54,773 nt of DNA from Falciphora oryzae. Its lineage: Eukaryota > Ascomycota > Sordariomycetes > Magnaporthales > Magnaporthaceae. Below, one piece after another: positions 32,311-43,089 of this stretch; the stretch's first letter is position 1; each line of letters opens with the position of its first letter. Under the pieces are notes generated by a model. It was not told the DNA's origin. It did no database searches and saw only the letters and a program-made list of their open reading frames with translations. The stretch covers positions 136,177 to 190,949 of the forward strand of contig JNVV01000025.1 of the NCBI GenBank assembly GCA_000733355.1, in the 5' to 3' direction. Both the position numbers and the translations under genes were made by a program.

Positions 32311-33967
32311 TTAGAATTCGCCCCTCATGAACGCGCTGCGGAACCGCATAAGCTCCGCGAGGTCATCATTCCCGCTGCCGGCCCTCGAGACATCGTAGCC
32401 CCGGTGGCGCTTCGACACGCCGTCGTCCATCTCCGCGTCCACGCCGCACACGGGGGACGCCGCCGTGTTGTCGCTTCCCTTGCTGCCGCTGCGCGTGCTC
32501 GGCGGCGAGGGCAAGGCCGAGGAAGGCCTACTGCCGTTGTCGCCGTCATGGTCATTGTCGGACCAGTCCTCCTCGGGCACCTCGACCAGCGCCGGCAGCG
32601 GCCGCCTGTCCCGCGCCGCCGGTTCGTTCGAGCGCGGCTGGCGATACCTGCCGAGACGGCTGTCTGGCGCCGCCGCCCTGGGTTGTGGAGTCGGGGTCGA
32701 CAGTGGCAGGAAGGTGTCGGAGCCCGTCAGGCGGAACAGCTTGAGCTGGCTGCGGCGCTGGCGCTCTGCGACGGCGGAGGGGTTGTCGTTGTCGCTGTCG
32801 CTGCCGTCGGCTTCGCCACCGAGCGGCGGGGAGAGCGCGACGTCGTGCATCTCGACGTCCTCGACGGCGGCGGGCGTCTCAGGGGAGGAGGAGGAGGAGC
32901 CGCCACCGCCGCGGCGGAGCATGGTGAAGGTCGGGCTGCCCGCCGCCGGCAGCGGCCACGAGTCGCTGTGCGCGAGGGTGATGACGCCGGTGTCGTCGGA
33001 GTCGGAGTCGTTGCTGTCGTTATCGCTGTCGTCCGACGAGGGAAGCTCCTCCGGGTCCAGGATGAACTTGCTGGCCATGATCTCCTCGGCCTCGTTGTCG
33101 TGGTCCGCCTTGTCCTGGTCGTCGTCGTCGTCGTCGCCGGGCTCGAAGAAGGACATGCCCATCGCCACTGACGCCTCGTCAGGCTCCTGGGCGTTCTCGG
33201 GGCCGGAGCTAGAGCTACTAACGGTTGTGGTTGTGGTGACCAGGATCTCGGCTTTCGGAGAGGCGGTGGCGGCGGCGGTGCTGCTGCTCTTGCTCTCCAG
33301 GACCCAGGCGTCGTGCGCGGCCCAGGCCTCCCGCTCGCTCCGCACGCGCCGGCGCGTGTGGTGGCACTCGGACGGGTAGTCGCAGTGGTCGGGGCAACTG
33401 TGCGCGCCGTCGACGAAGAGCTGCTCGCGCTGCCGGGTCTGGTTCTGCTGGCCCTTCTGGCCGCGCCGCCAGGCCGCCCAGGCCTCCCAGCCGGCGTAGT
33501 CGAACTCGGCGCAGCAGGGCCCGCCGCGGAGGTGGCGGCTGCTGCGGCGGCGCTGCTTCTTGGCGGCGGCGCGGCGGCTGCTGCTGCCGCTGCTGGGGGC
33601 CAGGGAGGCCTCGAGGTCGGCGGCGGACACGTCCAGGCTCGTGCACATGGTGTGGCCGCACTCGATGCAGCGGCGCGTGCAGGCCAGGCGGTACACGATG
33701 CCGCACCTGTGGCACTGCCAGAGCCAGGGGTGGGGGGTTGGAGGAGGCGGGGNNNNNNNNNNNNNNNNNNNNNNNNNNNNNNNNNNNNNNNNNNNNNNNN
33801 NNNNNNNNNNNNNNNNNNNNNNNNNNNNNNNNNNNNNNNNNNNNNNNNNNNNNNNNNNNNNNNNNNNNNNNNNNNNNNNNNNNNATGATGAGGTCTTGGT
33901 GGTTGGCGGCTGACGGGGCGGGGGACTCGGGGACGCGGGGGAAGAAGGAGAGGCGTCTGCGATGCAT
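32311..33967 (-). CDS. Acidic protein with N-terminal Cys-rich zinc-ribbon-like motif, broken by assembly gap
   Basis: The probable start is MHRRRLSFFPRVPESP at 33967; the 132-base N gap falls after about 28 residues. Frames on the two sides differ by one, which is meaningless as the gap size is arbitrary. After the gap come WLWQCHRCG, RLACTRRCIECGH and later CPDHCDYPSECHH, four or more Cys/His pairs that look zinc-binding. The remaining about 350 residues are Ser/Asp-rich and probably disordered (GDDDDDDQDKADHDNEAEE; SSDDSDNDSNDSDSDDTG). I recall similar conserved hypothetical proteins starting with this Arg-rich SFFPR block in sordariomycetes; function unknown. No intron was seen in the visible part. 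Confidence 0.7.
33753..33884. other. Assembly gap (132 N)
   Basis: A run of N within the coding region of the acidic zinc protein. The flanks are G- and C-rich (GGAGGAGGCGGGG), a likely cause of the gap. Confidence 1.
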
Positions 33968-35526
33968 CTTTCGAGTGTTTTTTTCTTTCTTTTTTTTCTT
34001 TTTTGTGTGTGTGTTCCTTTCTTAGGGAATGAACGTCGAGTCCGTGGGTGGGATGCGATATAAAGAGAGATTATGCCGCCTGATGCGAGAAACGAGGCGT
34101 CTAGATGTCGTTGAAAGGAGGTATGGGGAGAGAGATGAACTCGGCAAGGAACACAAGCAGAAAAGAGCGTGGTAGTGGGTGTTACCAGAAACCCAAAATG
34201 AAAGTAGGTAAATGAAGAATGAAAGACAGGTTGCGGTGCAGGATGCGGAAGGGGCGAACATGGATTTTATGGGATCCCGCGGGAACCAGAGCAACGACAG
34301 GTCCACGGGCTCCAAACCCAAAATATCATATTTCACAGATTGTCTCCTTCTGGGTTCTTTGTAAGGTCTCATTTGCGATGCTCAATGAATTTGCGGCGCG
34401 TGGCCGGGGGCCAGGTCGGCTTTGACTTGGGCTTCTTTGTTGCGGGAGATGACTTTGGAAAGCTATTTTTGGCCATCGGCGAGGTGGCATCCACGGAACT
34501 TCTGCCGCGGTCAAAGGGCGATCCAAATAGGGGTTTAGCTTCGTTTCGTCAGCTAGGGGAACAAAGGATTAAAGCGATATGACAAGAAAAACGACAATAT
34601 TTGACGCTAGCGACTTTACCCATCGGGGGGAGACTAATTAGGGCTGAGCGTGAAGACAAAGAAGTCATTTTGAAGCTGAAAGCCTCACTCAGCGCATCCA
34701 CACCATCCAAGTGGAGTCTGCGTTTTTGCTTTTTGCCCCCAATGTAATCGCACAGATGCATCTCTCATGCTGAGCTGACAAGTCCAGATGATGAGTAGAA
34801 ACGTGTCAAGTAAACAAGACATGTAGTGCAGAGCAGAGGGCATGCAGTAGTCCCAGAATGCTGATTTGTATTTCTGATTGTCTCGGACGAACGTGGTAAA
34901 GCGTGAGAGACTCTCTGGCTCTATATACACGAGTGCGCCGGAGTGGCAAAAATCCGATACAAGGTAGCCTGAATGCTCTGTAACTTTTAGAGCATCCGTG
35001 GCGTAGGCGCGAACCGCGATACCGACCTAAAGCTGGTATAGCCTTGGGATATCCGTTCCCTTTGTGACAACATGGCAGAGCTTTGAAAAAAGATTGGGAA
35101 ACAGTTCAGTCCAGTATATTTACGCAGACCTTTGCTAACCATCTCTGGCAACTCTTCGTTCTGCCAGGTGCGCGCAAAGATGCAAGTAGGTCTCGGTGGA
35201 TTAAACTTGAATCACAAGACAGAGAAGATGGGTGTTTGCCTGCCCGGGCAAATGACCGGGGCGTTCGGTGCCCTGGCTGTGGCGTCGTGGAGGTCATTGG
35301 GCGTATTTCGTAACACTCCCTCACGATAATTGGGCTAAGCCACCCTACGTGCTGGGCACCGCCCACCACCTGCGTGGGCATTTTCCTCTGCCACTTCAGC
35401 CCAACGACCCCTCACCCCTCCTTTCCCTCCTTCATTTTGCTTCGTCCGGGATTTGCCCTCTCAGACATCCATTCTTCTTACCTCCCCCACCGTTTCCCCC
35501 ATATCCCTGTTGCTCCTCCACGCCCC
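33968..35526. other. Divergent intergenic region, about 1.5 kb
   Basis: Between the acidic protein (-) and HET gene 2 (+). TATA-like CTATATACAC occurs near 34921-34930. No supported ORF. The last 150 nt are pyrimidine-rich and serve as probable leader of the HET gene. Confidence 0.45.
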
Positions 35527-37786
35527 ATGGATCCGCTCGGCGCCTCACAAAACACTTTTGAGCCAAGCGAGTCACCGTTATGTCAACGTTGCAGACATGG
35601 CCTCGAGCTGGACGACAAAGCTGCAGGCGGGCGTAGAGTAGCCTCCGGTGACGGCCATGGCTTTCTGATCGTATGGTCCCCGCCCGCAGATGTCAGCCTT
35701 CCGGAGAGATGGAGCTATTCGAATCTAGGCGAGGGAGCACATGGCAAAACTTCGGCGTCGCACCAGTCGTTCTCCGACTCTTTCCCCCACCTCCCAAACT
35801 TGGCCCAGTCTGGCTCAGGTCCACTGGGATGCAGGTTCTGCTCCCTCCTCAGGTCCACGCTGCTATCGCAACCCCCGGAATGGAACAAAGCGAGACCAAA
35901 CGCGGCAACACAAATTGAGATCAAATTCGCTGGGTACCAGTGGGAAACAGACATTGCCTACACATCGTGGCCCGTCAATGAGAGGGCCAAAAAGAGAGGA
36001 CACCTCGTTCTACGTCTGGTACTCTCTCGCGCCGATAATCGCACCGACTCCGTGGATCTATTCTTTCGGGTCGATCCATGCAAAGACAAGGATGGTATGC
36101 ATTTGCTGAAACCTAGCGCCCGATGTCGCGGTATTGGGACTAACAGCATAAAAAGGGGCCAGTCCAATGTCTCAGTGGTTGAGACTCTGGAATTCATTTT
36201 ATTCTACCGACCGCTTCAACCAAGACAGTGCTCTTTGGGCAAAAGCCCTCATTAACGGCGAGGCGACGAAAGAGTATCAATGGGGCACCTCAGCCTCTCA
36301 CACACACAGCGAATCCGTTGCCAGATACACCGCCGAGCGTGCGCGTCACCTGCAAGGTTTCCGCCCAAAGAGGCTGATAGACGTCCGAAGCGAGCCGGCA
36401 AAACTCGTGCTTGGGGCAGAAATACACACCAACTCTCCCACTTACGCAGCCCTGAGCTACTGCTGGGGACCTCCAGCGGAAGCGCAGAGGCAGCTGACGG
36501 CCACGATGGAGTCCATTCAAGAGCGCATGTCCGGTATCCACGACGAGCAAATGACGCCAATCCTTCGGGATGCCGTCGCCGTAACCCGAGCCCTGTCAAT
36601 CCCGTATCTCTGGGTCGACGCTCTGTGCATTCTGCAGGGCGACAACGGACATCGAGACTGGGAGGAGCAGTCAGTCCTCATGGAGGACATCTACGGTAGC
36701 GCCCATGTCACAATCGGCGCTCTGGCCTCGTCCTCTTGCATGCAAGGGTTCATCCGGCCACGCCAGATCGAGACAGAGATGTTCATGCGTTGGACCTCTA
36801 AACTGGCGCCTGGGGTCACAGGGCTCGCCAAGCTCACATATCTAACCAGTCGACCTTCCGGAACCAATATCGATCTTATGGCTATCGTTGAATCTACGTT
36901 CGGCAAATCGTTCTGGACAGGTCGAAGATGGACCTTCCAAGAGGCATCCCTATCGCAGCGTTTCCTGGCTTTTGGAGATTCCGATCTCCTCTTTTGCTCT
37001 ATGGGCAGGTGTTTGTTAATGGGCGCCAGTTTTCCAATATTAAGAACGGGAACAGCGAGCCTGGTGTCGACGCTAGCAAACTCCAGTGGCTATTTGCCTT
37101 GGGAAGCCATTGTACAGGAATACAGCCGTCGGGATAAAGGGCTCACGAGACGAACCGACTTGTTCCCAGCCCTGTCAGGACTTGCAGCACGCCATGCCGG
37201 AATCCACAGGCTTCCCAGCCAAGACTATTTAGCAGGCTTGTGGAAGCCCAACTTGCACGTTGAGTTGAGTTGGCACCGCCCCCCCAGCGACGTACAAGAG
37301 CAAGATCTGGCCGTTTTCGTTCGAAACCTGGCGTCCCAAGAGGAGTACCTTTGTCCGTCTTGGAGCTGGGGATTGCACGGCGCAGTTATTAGCTACGGAG
37401 GGGCAGAGTATCATGAGGCAATTTGCCACATTCGGTCGAGAATTACACCCAAGGACGCGAGCCCGTTCGGTGAAATTTCCGCTGGGATGCTCGAAATCAC
37501 CGGCCCAGTAACGGACCTCCCTCCTCTGTTCCCACAAAGGGACGTCGGGCCAAGCACATTGTTGTTTCTCGACTGGACTAGCTCCAATAAAACAGTGGCC
37601 AGAGGGGAGCTCCGGTTTGTTTATTTGTCTTACGTTAGCAGATCAGGTTTTGCAAGTGGAATAGTTATCCACCCAGTTGGAATAACACGACCCGGGGTGT
37701 ATGTACGGGTGGGTGTGTTCAGGGTGTATAGCATACTCAAGAGAGTTTGGGAGGGATATAGTGAGCAGACTGTTGTGGTGATTTAG
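35527..37786 (+). CDS. HET-domain protein 2
   Basis: Two exons (35527-36094, 36156-37786) give 732 residues; the 61-nt intron has GTATGC, branch CTAAC and AAAAAG. The start MDPLGASQNTF is the first ATG followed by conserved-looking sequence. The N-terminal part has a Cys pair (SPLCQRCRHGLEL) and GCRFCSLLRSTL, the usual lead-in of long HET proteins. The HET domain starts near residue 284 with TYAALSYCWG, then ILRDAVAVTRALSIPYLWVD, ALCILQGD, DIYGSAHVTIGALAS, and later RRWTFQEASLSQRFLAFG. The C-terminal half has CPSWSWG, typical of the family. HET proteins mediate non-self recognition and programmed death. Open throughout, unlike the first HET gene. Confidence 0.93.
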
Positions 37787-38505
37787 CAAGGGACGATTTC
37801 ATCAGTTGGACCCTATAGATAAATACCCAGGAAAGCATAAAAATAGTCCTTGAACCCTTACCTCCGACTTTATTTCTTTTTAAGTTATCGTTTCTCCTTT
37901 TTTTTCTCGGTTTTCCTTGTTCTTCAAAGGAAAGGATAAATCACTATGATACAACACGGCCTCCTTTCCCCAGCGGCCTTGAAGCGGTTTCTGGCTTCGG
38001 GTAGCCAGGCCACCTCACCGAGGTTCATGAAACAGCTAATGTCGCTCCTGTTTGAAAGCCGTCACCTCGCCGTTGCTGGCCGTAGACTCGAACTCGAAAG
38101 CCTCGGTCCTGAGGTGGAGGGCATGCACCATCGGTGCCGGAAACTTCTAGCAGCACCTTTGTAGCGTTGTCAGCGGTGGCGGCGCCAATTTGCTGCAGCG
38201 AGCAATGGACTAGCGCGTGCCGTAAAGGCCTGGGGATTTTGAGCGAAGTACGACCCACGTTATTTCTGGCGAAGGAGTTCGGGTCCGAGCCCGGCACTGG
38301 CACCGGGCTGCTGCCGGGGATCTTCATCTTGCTACTGTCGGTGTAGCTTGGGCGTTGTTGGGCTTGGCAGCGGGAGCGTAGCGGCCGTGGCGAGGCGGGG
38401 GTCGGGGAGGCTCGTCGCCCTCTAAAAGAATAAGTGAGACCAAGAAATGTGAGAAAAAGAGAAAAGGCACCGAGAAGAATAATCACACCAAAACGAGCAG
38501 CAAAA
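37787..38505. other. Intergenic, with a doubtful minus-strand ORF
   Basis: A minus-strand frame from ATG 38327 to 38025 (MKIPGSSPVPVPGSDPNS ... HALVHCSLQQIGAATADNAT) has fair codon bias and an acceptor-like TTTTAG upstream, but no family or start context strong enough to call it. Confidence 0.3.
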
Positions 38506-38566
38506 ACATACAACACCGAGGATCCCCCAATGGTTACCCACCTGAGTACTAGTTCAGCCCTCAATC
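38506..38566 (-). rRNA. 5S rRNA 3' fragment (pseudogene)
   Basis: Read on the minus strand the segment runs from GATTGAGGGC through ACTAGTACTC, AGGTGGGTAACCA and GGGGGATCC to GGTGTTGTATGT, followed by a T5 stop. This follows the 3' half of ascomycete 5S rRNA (GGACTAGTAGTTGGG, GGTGACGACC, GAATCCCGG, TGTTGTATGT). The 5' half does not match upstream. 5S genes are dispersed in sordariomycetes, and truncated copies are known. Not functional as it stands, since the internal promoter is largely lost. Confidence 0.65.
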
Positions 38567-39140
38567 TTTTGGTATTTGGGGAAAGTTGTGAGCAGTGGGA
38601 TCTAAAGCGCTTAGAAACGGACGCTTTGGGTTCTAAAAACGGACGCCTTTGATCCCATTTGCTTTTAGCTTTACCGTCCGACGAACATATTTATGCCGCC
38701 ACCCTGCACACACTATTAGGTTTTAGCTAAAATGCAAATCCTTTTTGGTGCTTCCGTTCTGCCCAATAGCATAATCCGGATGCGCTAACCGTAAGGTTTG
38801 TTCGTATTTTCACCGAATAAACGCGCATTCCCTGTCGCGATTCGTCCAACTTGTATGAATATAGCAGGCAGCAACTTTCGGTTTAATTGCCAACCTTTAA
38901 AAAGATAGCCCAGTATAGCATTTTAAAATATCGATTTTTATTCCCAATTTTGTATTAAATAATCGAAATATTGGAATTTTAATCGGAAAGTATTCGACTC
39001 CCACCACGTCTGACGGGTCGATTTGCCCAACAACAAATGGCTCTTGTCTTTACATGTAGTCTGAGTGAGATCCTAATGCCAGCCAGCCACACACCGATGG
39101 CTCCACCCGCGCCGTCGTCAACTCCTACTGGTTGGTGTCT
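38567..39140. other. AT-rich degenerate repeat-like tract
   Basis: Much more AT-rich than the surroundings, and without ORFs. It contains a near-tandem repeat of AAACGGACGC (about 38617 and 38637) and an imperfect inverted repeat with TGGGATC ends (38597-38656). It looks like an old transposon remnant, possibly mutated by RIP. No family assigned. Confidence 0.4.
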
Positions 39141-40137
39141 TCACTCAGAACCCTCGTCGTCGCAGTGATCAGCCGCCTCTTCGAGAGAGTAGCCCCCCAT
39201 AAGTAATCCCACGAGTTCTTGAAACTCCGTTACCTTGATTTTGTTGCTCCAGACACATTTACCGTAGGGATCGAGCCAGAGGAGCTTGACGTGCTTGCCC
39301 CTGATGGCAGCCTCGTCTGCCACATAGATGAGTGTACGGGCGCGTTTCGAGGCAAGCCCCAAGGGGTCCAGTGAATCCTCGTCCTCCTCCTCCCACTCTC
39401 CCTCCATAAGCAAGTAGTCGTAGTCCGGTCCTTGAACTCCGTCGCAGAGCGAGGGGATACGCGCAAGGATCCCGCGTGCAAGATCCGCGACGCTTGCGCC
39501 AGCCAGGTGGCCGTAGAGCAGAGGGTTATCCAGTCCCACGTTTCCGCTGCCGAGCACGTGGCCGACGAACCCGAGCCCCGACTGCTCGACCAGTTGGTTG
39601 TAGGCGTCTTCAAGTTCGGGGTCGTAGCAGACACGTACCCAGGCCGACAGGTCTAACCCGATAGACACCCTTGCGCGGCTGCCCAAGTCGCGCTCGTCAG
39701 CCGTCTGCCGGCCCTCCAGCACCCGGTGCGTCTTCTCTGGCGTGAGCAGTGCGTGCAGAGACCTGATGGTGGGGTCATCATTAGGTTCGGGGTCCCACTC
39801 CCTGGCCTCGTGGTACGGCTGTTATCGCCAAGTTGGAATGTGTCAGACAAGCGTTCAAAAATGGGGCATCAAGGCGTGTGTGTTAGCTTCTCTTGGCTTG
39901 ATTCCTGTATCAGGAGACGTACCGAACGTTCTTTCGGATGAAGAGCCAGGTATTCTTGGGCAAGCCTTTCCCACTGGGCCTGGTCATTCTCCAGTGGGCC
40001 GGAGTAGTCCCAGCGCTCCTGCATGGTCCTTGTGAGCATCAAATATGCCAAGAATGCTGTTGGCGCCCATCGTCGGGGTAGGAGATTAAACGTACCAGGG
40101 CAAAGAAGTCAAAGGCGAGCGCGCCAAAGGGAACCAT
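39141..40137 (-). CDS. Uncharacterised protein, three exons
   Basis: Exons 40137-40096, 40018-39923 and 39818-39141 give 271 residues with all phases at 0. Introns: GTACGT..CATGCAG (77 nt) and GTACGT..AACAG (104 nt, branch CTAAC). It starts MVPFGALAFDFFAL, with ERWDYSGPLENDQAQWERL and HPKERSPYHEAREWDPEPND next. The third exon carries LGSRARVSIGLDLSAWVRVCY, a long helical middle, the acidic run EGEWEEEDEDSLD, then ARTLIYVADEAAIRGKHVKLLWLD and KIKVTEFQELVGLL. The clean splice structure and codon use support a real gene. I recognise no domain; no signal peptide or membrane segment. Confidence 0.6.
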
Positions 40138-40318
40138 GGTGGCGGAGATAGTTCAAAGTGGACGCGGTTATGCGGCGCGGAAGAAAAAAAAAACGAAAGA
40201 AAGGGTGATGGCGCTGGCTGGGAGGTTATCTCCTCCACTTTTAAGCTGAGCGACGCCGTAAGCGAAGGGATTTATCAATTGGCGAGTGGAGTACTGCCAT
40301 GCGAGAGAGTGAGTGAGA

Positions 40319-40368
40319 GAGAAAAAGAGAAGGAGGAGGAGGAGGAGGGGGAGGGGTATATTTAATGT
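40319..40368. repeat. Left direct repeat of a poly(A)-tailed insertion, with GGA microsatellite
   Basis: GAGAAAAAGAGA, then a purine GGA/GGG run, then GAGGGG..TTAATGT. The same order of blocks recurs at 40741-40770 after the poly(A), as expected of a target duplication whose GGA part has since expanded. Confidence 0.5.
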
Positions 40369-40740
40369 TGGTAAGGTCGGGATCTACCAGTCCCTGCCTC
40401 CTTAGGGGCATACGACGTGCTAGCGCTACCTAAGCTTATTTACACCTGGCCATAATACTGCTATCGAAGCGGCTAATGAATTAAACCCGAAGGCATACGG
40501 GGGTCGGTCCGCATTCCGGCGCTTTTTATTAGTGAACGGGCGATCGGCAGTAGGGCGTATATATACGCCGGGGCGTTGTAAACGTTAATAGTGCGTTCGG
40601 CCGGCGAGTGTGCCGGAAAAGGGGTAAGGTCGGGTTTAGGCGGGGGGGTTTTCGGGACCACCCTTAGGCCCGGCCGGGGTTGCGGGGATTAACGAGCTTA
40701 TTATTGGTCCGGTTGGAGTAAAAAAAAAAAAAAAAAAAAA
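40369..40740 (+). mobile_element. Short poly(A)-tailed retroelement insertion (LINE-derived fragment or SINE)
   Basis: About 370 bp ending in 21 A residues (40720-40740) and bounded by long direct repeats (40319-40368 and 40741-40770). The sequence before the tail (ATTAACGAGCTTATTATTGG) resembles fungal LINE 3' ends as I recall them. It contains no convincing ORF on the plus strand. Poly(A) plus target duplication indicates target-primed reverse transcription. The segment GGTAAGGTCGGG occurs twice inside it (near 40370 and 40624). Confidence 0.5.
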
Positions 40741-40770
40741 GAGAAAAAGAGAGCGAGGAGGGGTTAATGT
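40741..40770. repeat. Right direct repeat of the poly(A)-tailed insertion
   Basis: GAGAAAAAGAGA at 40741-40752 and TTAATGT at 40764-40770 match the left copy at 40319-40330 and 40362-40368. Confidence 0.5.
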
Positions 40771-41039
40771 AACAGGTCTCAGCCTTACTATAGCAAGCTA
40801 CAGCAGTGTCAAGCCTGGAAAAGGGGGGTTCTTTTAGGGAGATTTTAGAGGTCCAGCAGCTTAACAGTCGTATTCGTGCAGAGCTTAACAAGGCACATAC
40901 GATTAATTGAATATGTAATGAGAATAACGGCGGGTCGCACAAGCGTACGGGAGTGAAGGGGCGGGCATCACTTGGTTCCAGCCACCAAGCAAGTAGACTC
41001 CTATTAGGTACTTGAGGTAAGTACCTAGGTAGGTAGTTT

Positions 41040-42044
41040 TCAGTTACCGATCTGTGACAGGTCCACTTCCAATAATGGTTGGCCACGAACAGAGCGCTGG
41101 GGGCCTTTCGGCGAAGGTCGCGTGTAGACCATTTCCCACGTTTCCCAGTCGGAGCCTCGAAACTGGAGTTCGTTGTAGCACCCGACAAACCCGACGGCAT
41201 CGGCATACGTCCAACCGACGTCTCTGGCAGTACTGCCTTCTATGGGCTCGGCGTAGTTGTGATCGTCGTCCTCGTCCTCCTCGTCTTCGTCCTCGTCCTC
41301 GTTGACATCCAGGCCAGGGCTGGGGCCGAATTCCTCGTCGTGGTGCCCGTAAGTGCCGTCGATAATGATAAGTTCGCCAGAAAGACTCCAGTGCGGGTTG
41401 ACTGGCCCGAACCGCTCCACACGCATGCTGTTGAGGCAGGCGCGGTCGACGTAAATGCAGTACCGGAAACGTGCCACACGACCACCGATCCATGGCGCGT
41501 CGGCACCCGGGCCGTCACGTTTGACTGAACGGGAGGCTGCCCATTCGCGGAAGTGTTGGCGGACGGCGTCTTTGGACGCGCCGTCGAAAAGTTCCCGGTT
41601 TTGGATAATGGTCCATTGGAGATCCGGCCATAGGATGTCGTATTGCCCGACGTTCCGCAGGTGGCGGGCGGCGTCGTTTTTGGGCATGGTGATGAAAGCC
41701 TCCCACAGCGCGTCGTCGTCGTAAGTGGTACGGTAAATAACAAAGCCCCATTTCAGGTAACGGTACAGAACGCGGTTGTTGATCAAATCCCGGTAGCCAT
41801 CAGTTACGCGCTGATAGCCGTCGGGATACCTGCTCGGGGGAAAGGGCTGCCGCGTGGCCATGGCTGCGGCTGGCGGGTAGCTTCCAGCGCTGCGAGGTAA
41901 AGGTCCGGGCTCGACAGGGCCGGAAACAATGGCCGGCGATTGCGTTTGGAAAATGTACTGCGGCTGGCCCGGGGCAAAGTTGTAGAAGCAATGGACGGTA
42001 GGGAGAAACACAAGGAGGGCAGTTAGGGGAGAGTTCCAAAGCAT
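41040..42044 (-). CDS. Secreted member of an uncharacterised fungal protein family
   Basis: A 334-residue intronless ORF. The start at 42044 gives a clean signal peptide (MLWNSPLTALLVFLPTVHC); an in-frame ATG at 42164 would bury it. The core matches a fungal family of unknown role: KWGFVIYRTTYDDDALWEAF, LQWTIIQNRELFDGASKDAV, RQHFREWAAS, RFRYCIYVDRACLNSM. It is followed by an acidic run (NEDEDEDEEDEDDDHN), then GWTYADAVGFVGCYNELQF and WETWEMVYTRPSP. Members I recall are mostly intracellular, so the signal peptide is unusual. Function unknown. Confidence 0.65.
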   Translation of the reverse strand: MLWNSPLTALLVFLPTVHCFYNFAPGQPQYIFQTQSPAIVSGPVEPGPLPRSAGSYPPAAAMATRQPFPPSRYPDGYQRVTDGYRDLINNRVLYRYLKWGFVIYRTTYDDDALWEAFITMPKNDAARHLRNVGQYDILWPDLQWTIIQNRELFDGASKDAVRQHFREWAASRSVKRDGPGADAPWIGGRVARFRYCIYVDRACLNSMRVERFGPVNPHWSLSGELIIIDGTYGHHDEEFGPSPGLDVNEDEDEDEEDEDDDHNYAEPIEGSTARDVGWTYADAVGFVGCYNELQFRGSDWETWEMVYTRPSPKGPQRSVRGQPLLEVDLSQIGN

Positions 42045-43089
42045 TGTAGGAAAGGCAAAGGAGCGAAACCAGCGGCGGACCGAGCCAGCACAAAGGTGGT
42101 CCGCTTTGGTCTTTCTTATAGTGGTAGCCCCATGTGCATGCACTCTCGTTTTCCTTGCACCCACGGTAAACTGGAGAGGGACCTTCTTTGATGCAAAGGA
42201 TTTGTTTCAATGCTGGCACTTGTGCGGACTTACAACGTCCCTGCACTTTGACGGCCCTCGTTTTTTTTTTTTGGTTGTTTCCGATCGCAGCTGTGGACGA
42301 GGATGGATGCCTCAGGTTTTGATGTTGTTGCCTCAAAATTTTCTCCATCCCTGGGGCCTCTCGAACTTTGTATGCGTCGACGCCAAACCCAACAAGGAGG
42401 CGAGGGGCTGGGGGGAGGGGATTCCGTTGTTGTGCCGAAGAAGTGGCCCTGGCTACCCTACAAACTGCCAGCTCCGTGGGCTCCCGACGAAGTCAGAATT
42501 CCACAACTAGTACTAGGTACCTAGGTATTCTAGTCAAGCCGGCCCTCACTGGTTTGACTAGGGGAGAGCGGACGGGATCCCGTATATTCCAATGGGTATG
42601 GTCGTATGTGATAGTCAGGCGACGGCATGCAGCATATATGGCCAGGTCCTGGGTCTCCACATAACAGAGGATGGTGCAAGAAGGTGCTAAGGGTCTAATC
42701 AGGAGAGTTCTGAAGTCGACAGCGACTAGGTATGCTCTATGCCCGTGGCTAGTTACATTCTGTCCTTCCTCCGTATTTCCACATTCTTCTCTTCTCGATC
42801 TGCAGTTCTCCCAGTCCTGGCGCAAGGCATACATCGGGATCATCGGCTCTCCTCAGCCTTCGACACGGCAGACTTCGAGCCATCGATCACGCATCATGGC
42901 AGCTGCACTCGCAAAGGAGACCGCATCCCCGCCTCGGCTGGTTAACCCGCCCCTGCTCGTGCATGATGCCCTCGGTGCCTCTGAAGCCCTGGCCTGAGAG
43001 TGACTGGGTAGCAGCAGACTGGGACTGATAAATAAAGAGATCCAGGTTGAACATTTAGCATATATATCGTATTATGTGCTGAGGAGATA
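42045..43089. other. Intergenic, about 1 kb
   Basis: Short plus-strand frames at 42.3-43.0 kb lack domain or splice support. A T11 run lies at 42261-42271. Nothing else recognised. Confidence 0.45.

Noticed and set aside
32465..33379. Long plus-strand ORF of about 300 codons
   Set aside because: Antisense to the acidic Ser/Asp-rich gene; a shadow of its codon bias (Ser/Leu-rich).
40310..40360. Microsatellite as an origin or regulatory element
   Set aside because: Simple GGA/GA repeat explained as part of the target duplication of the adjacent insertion.
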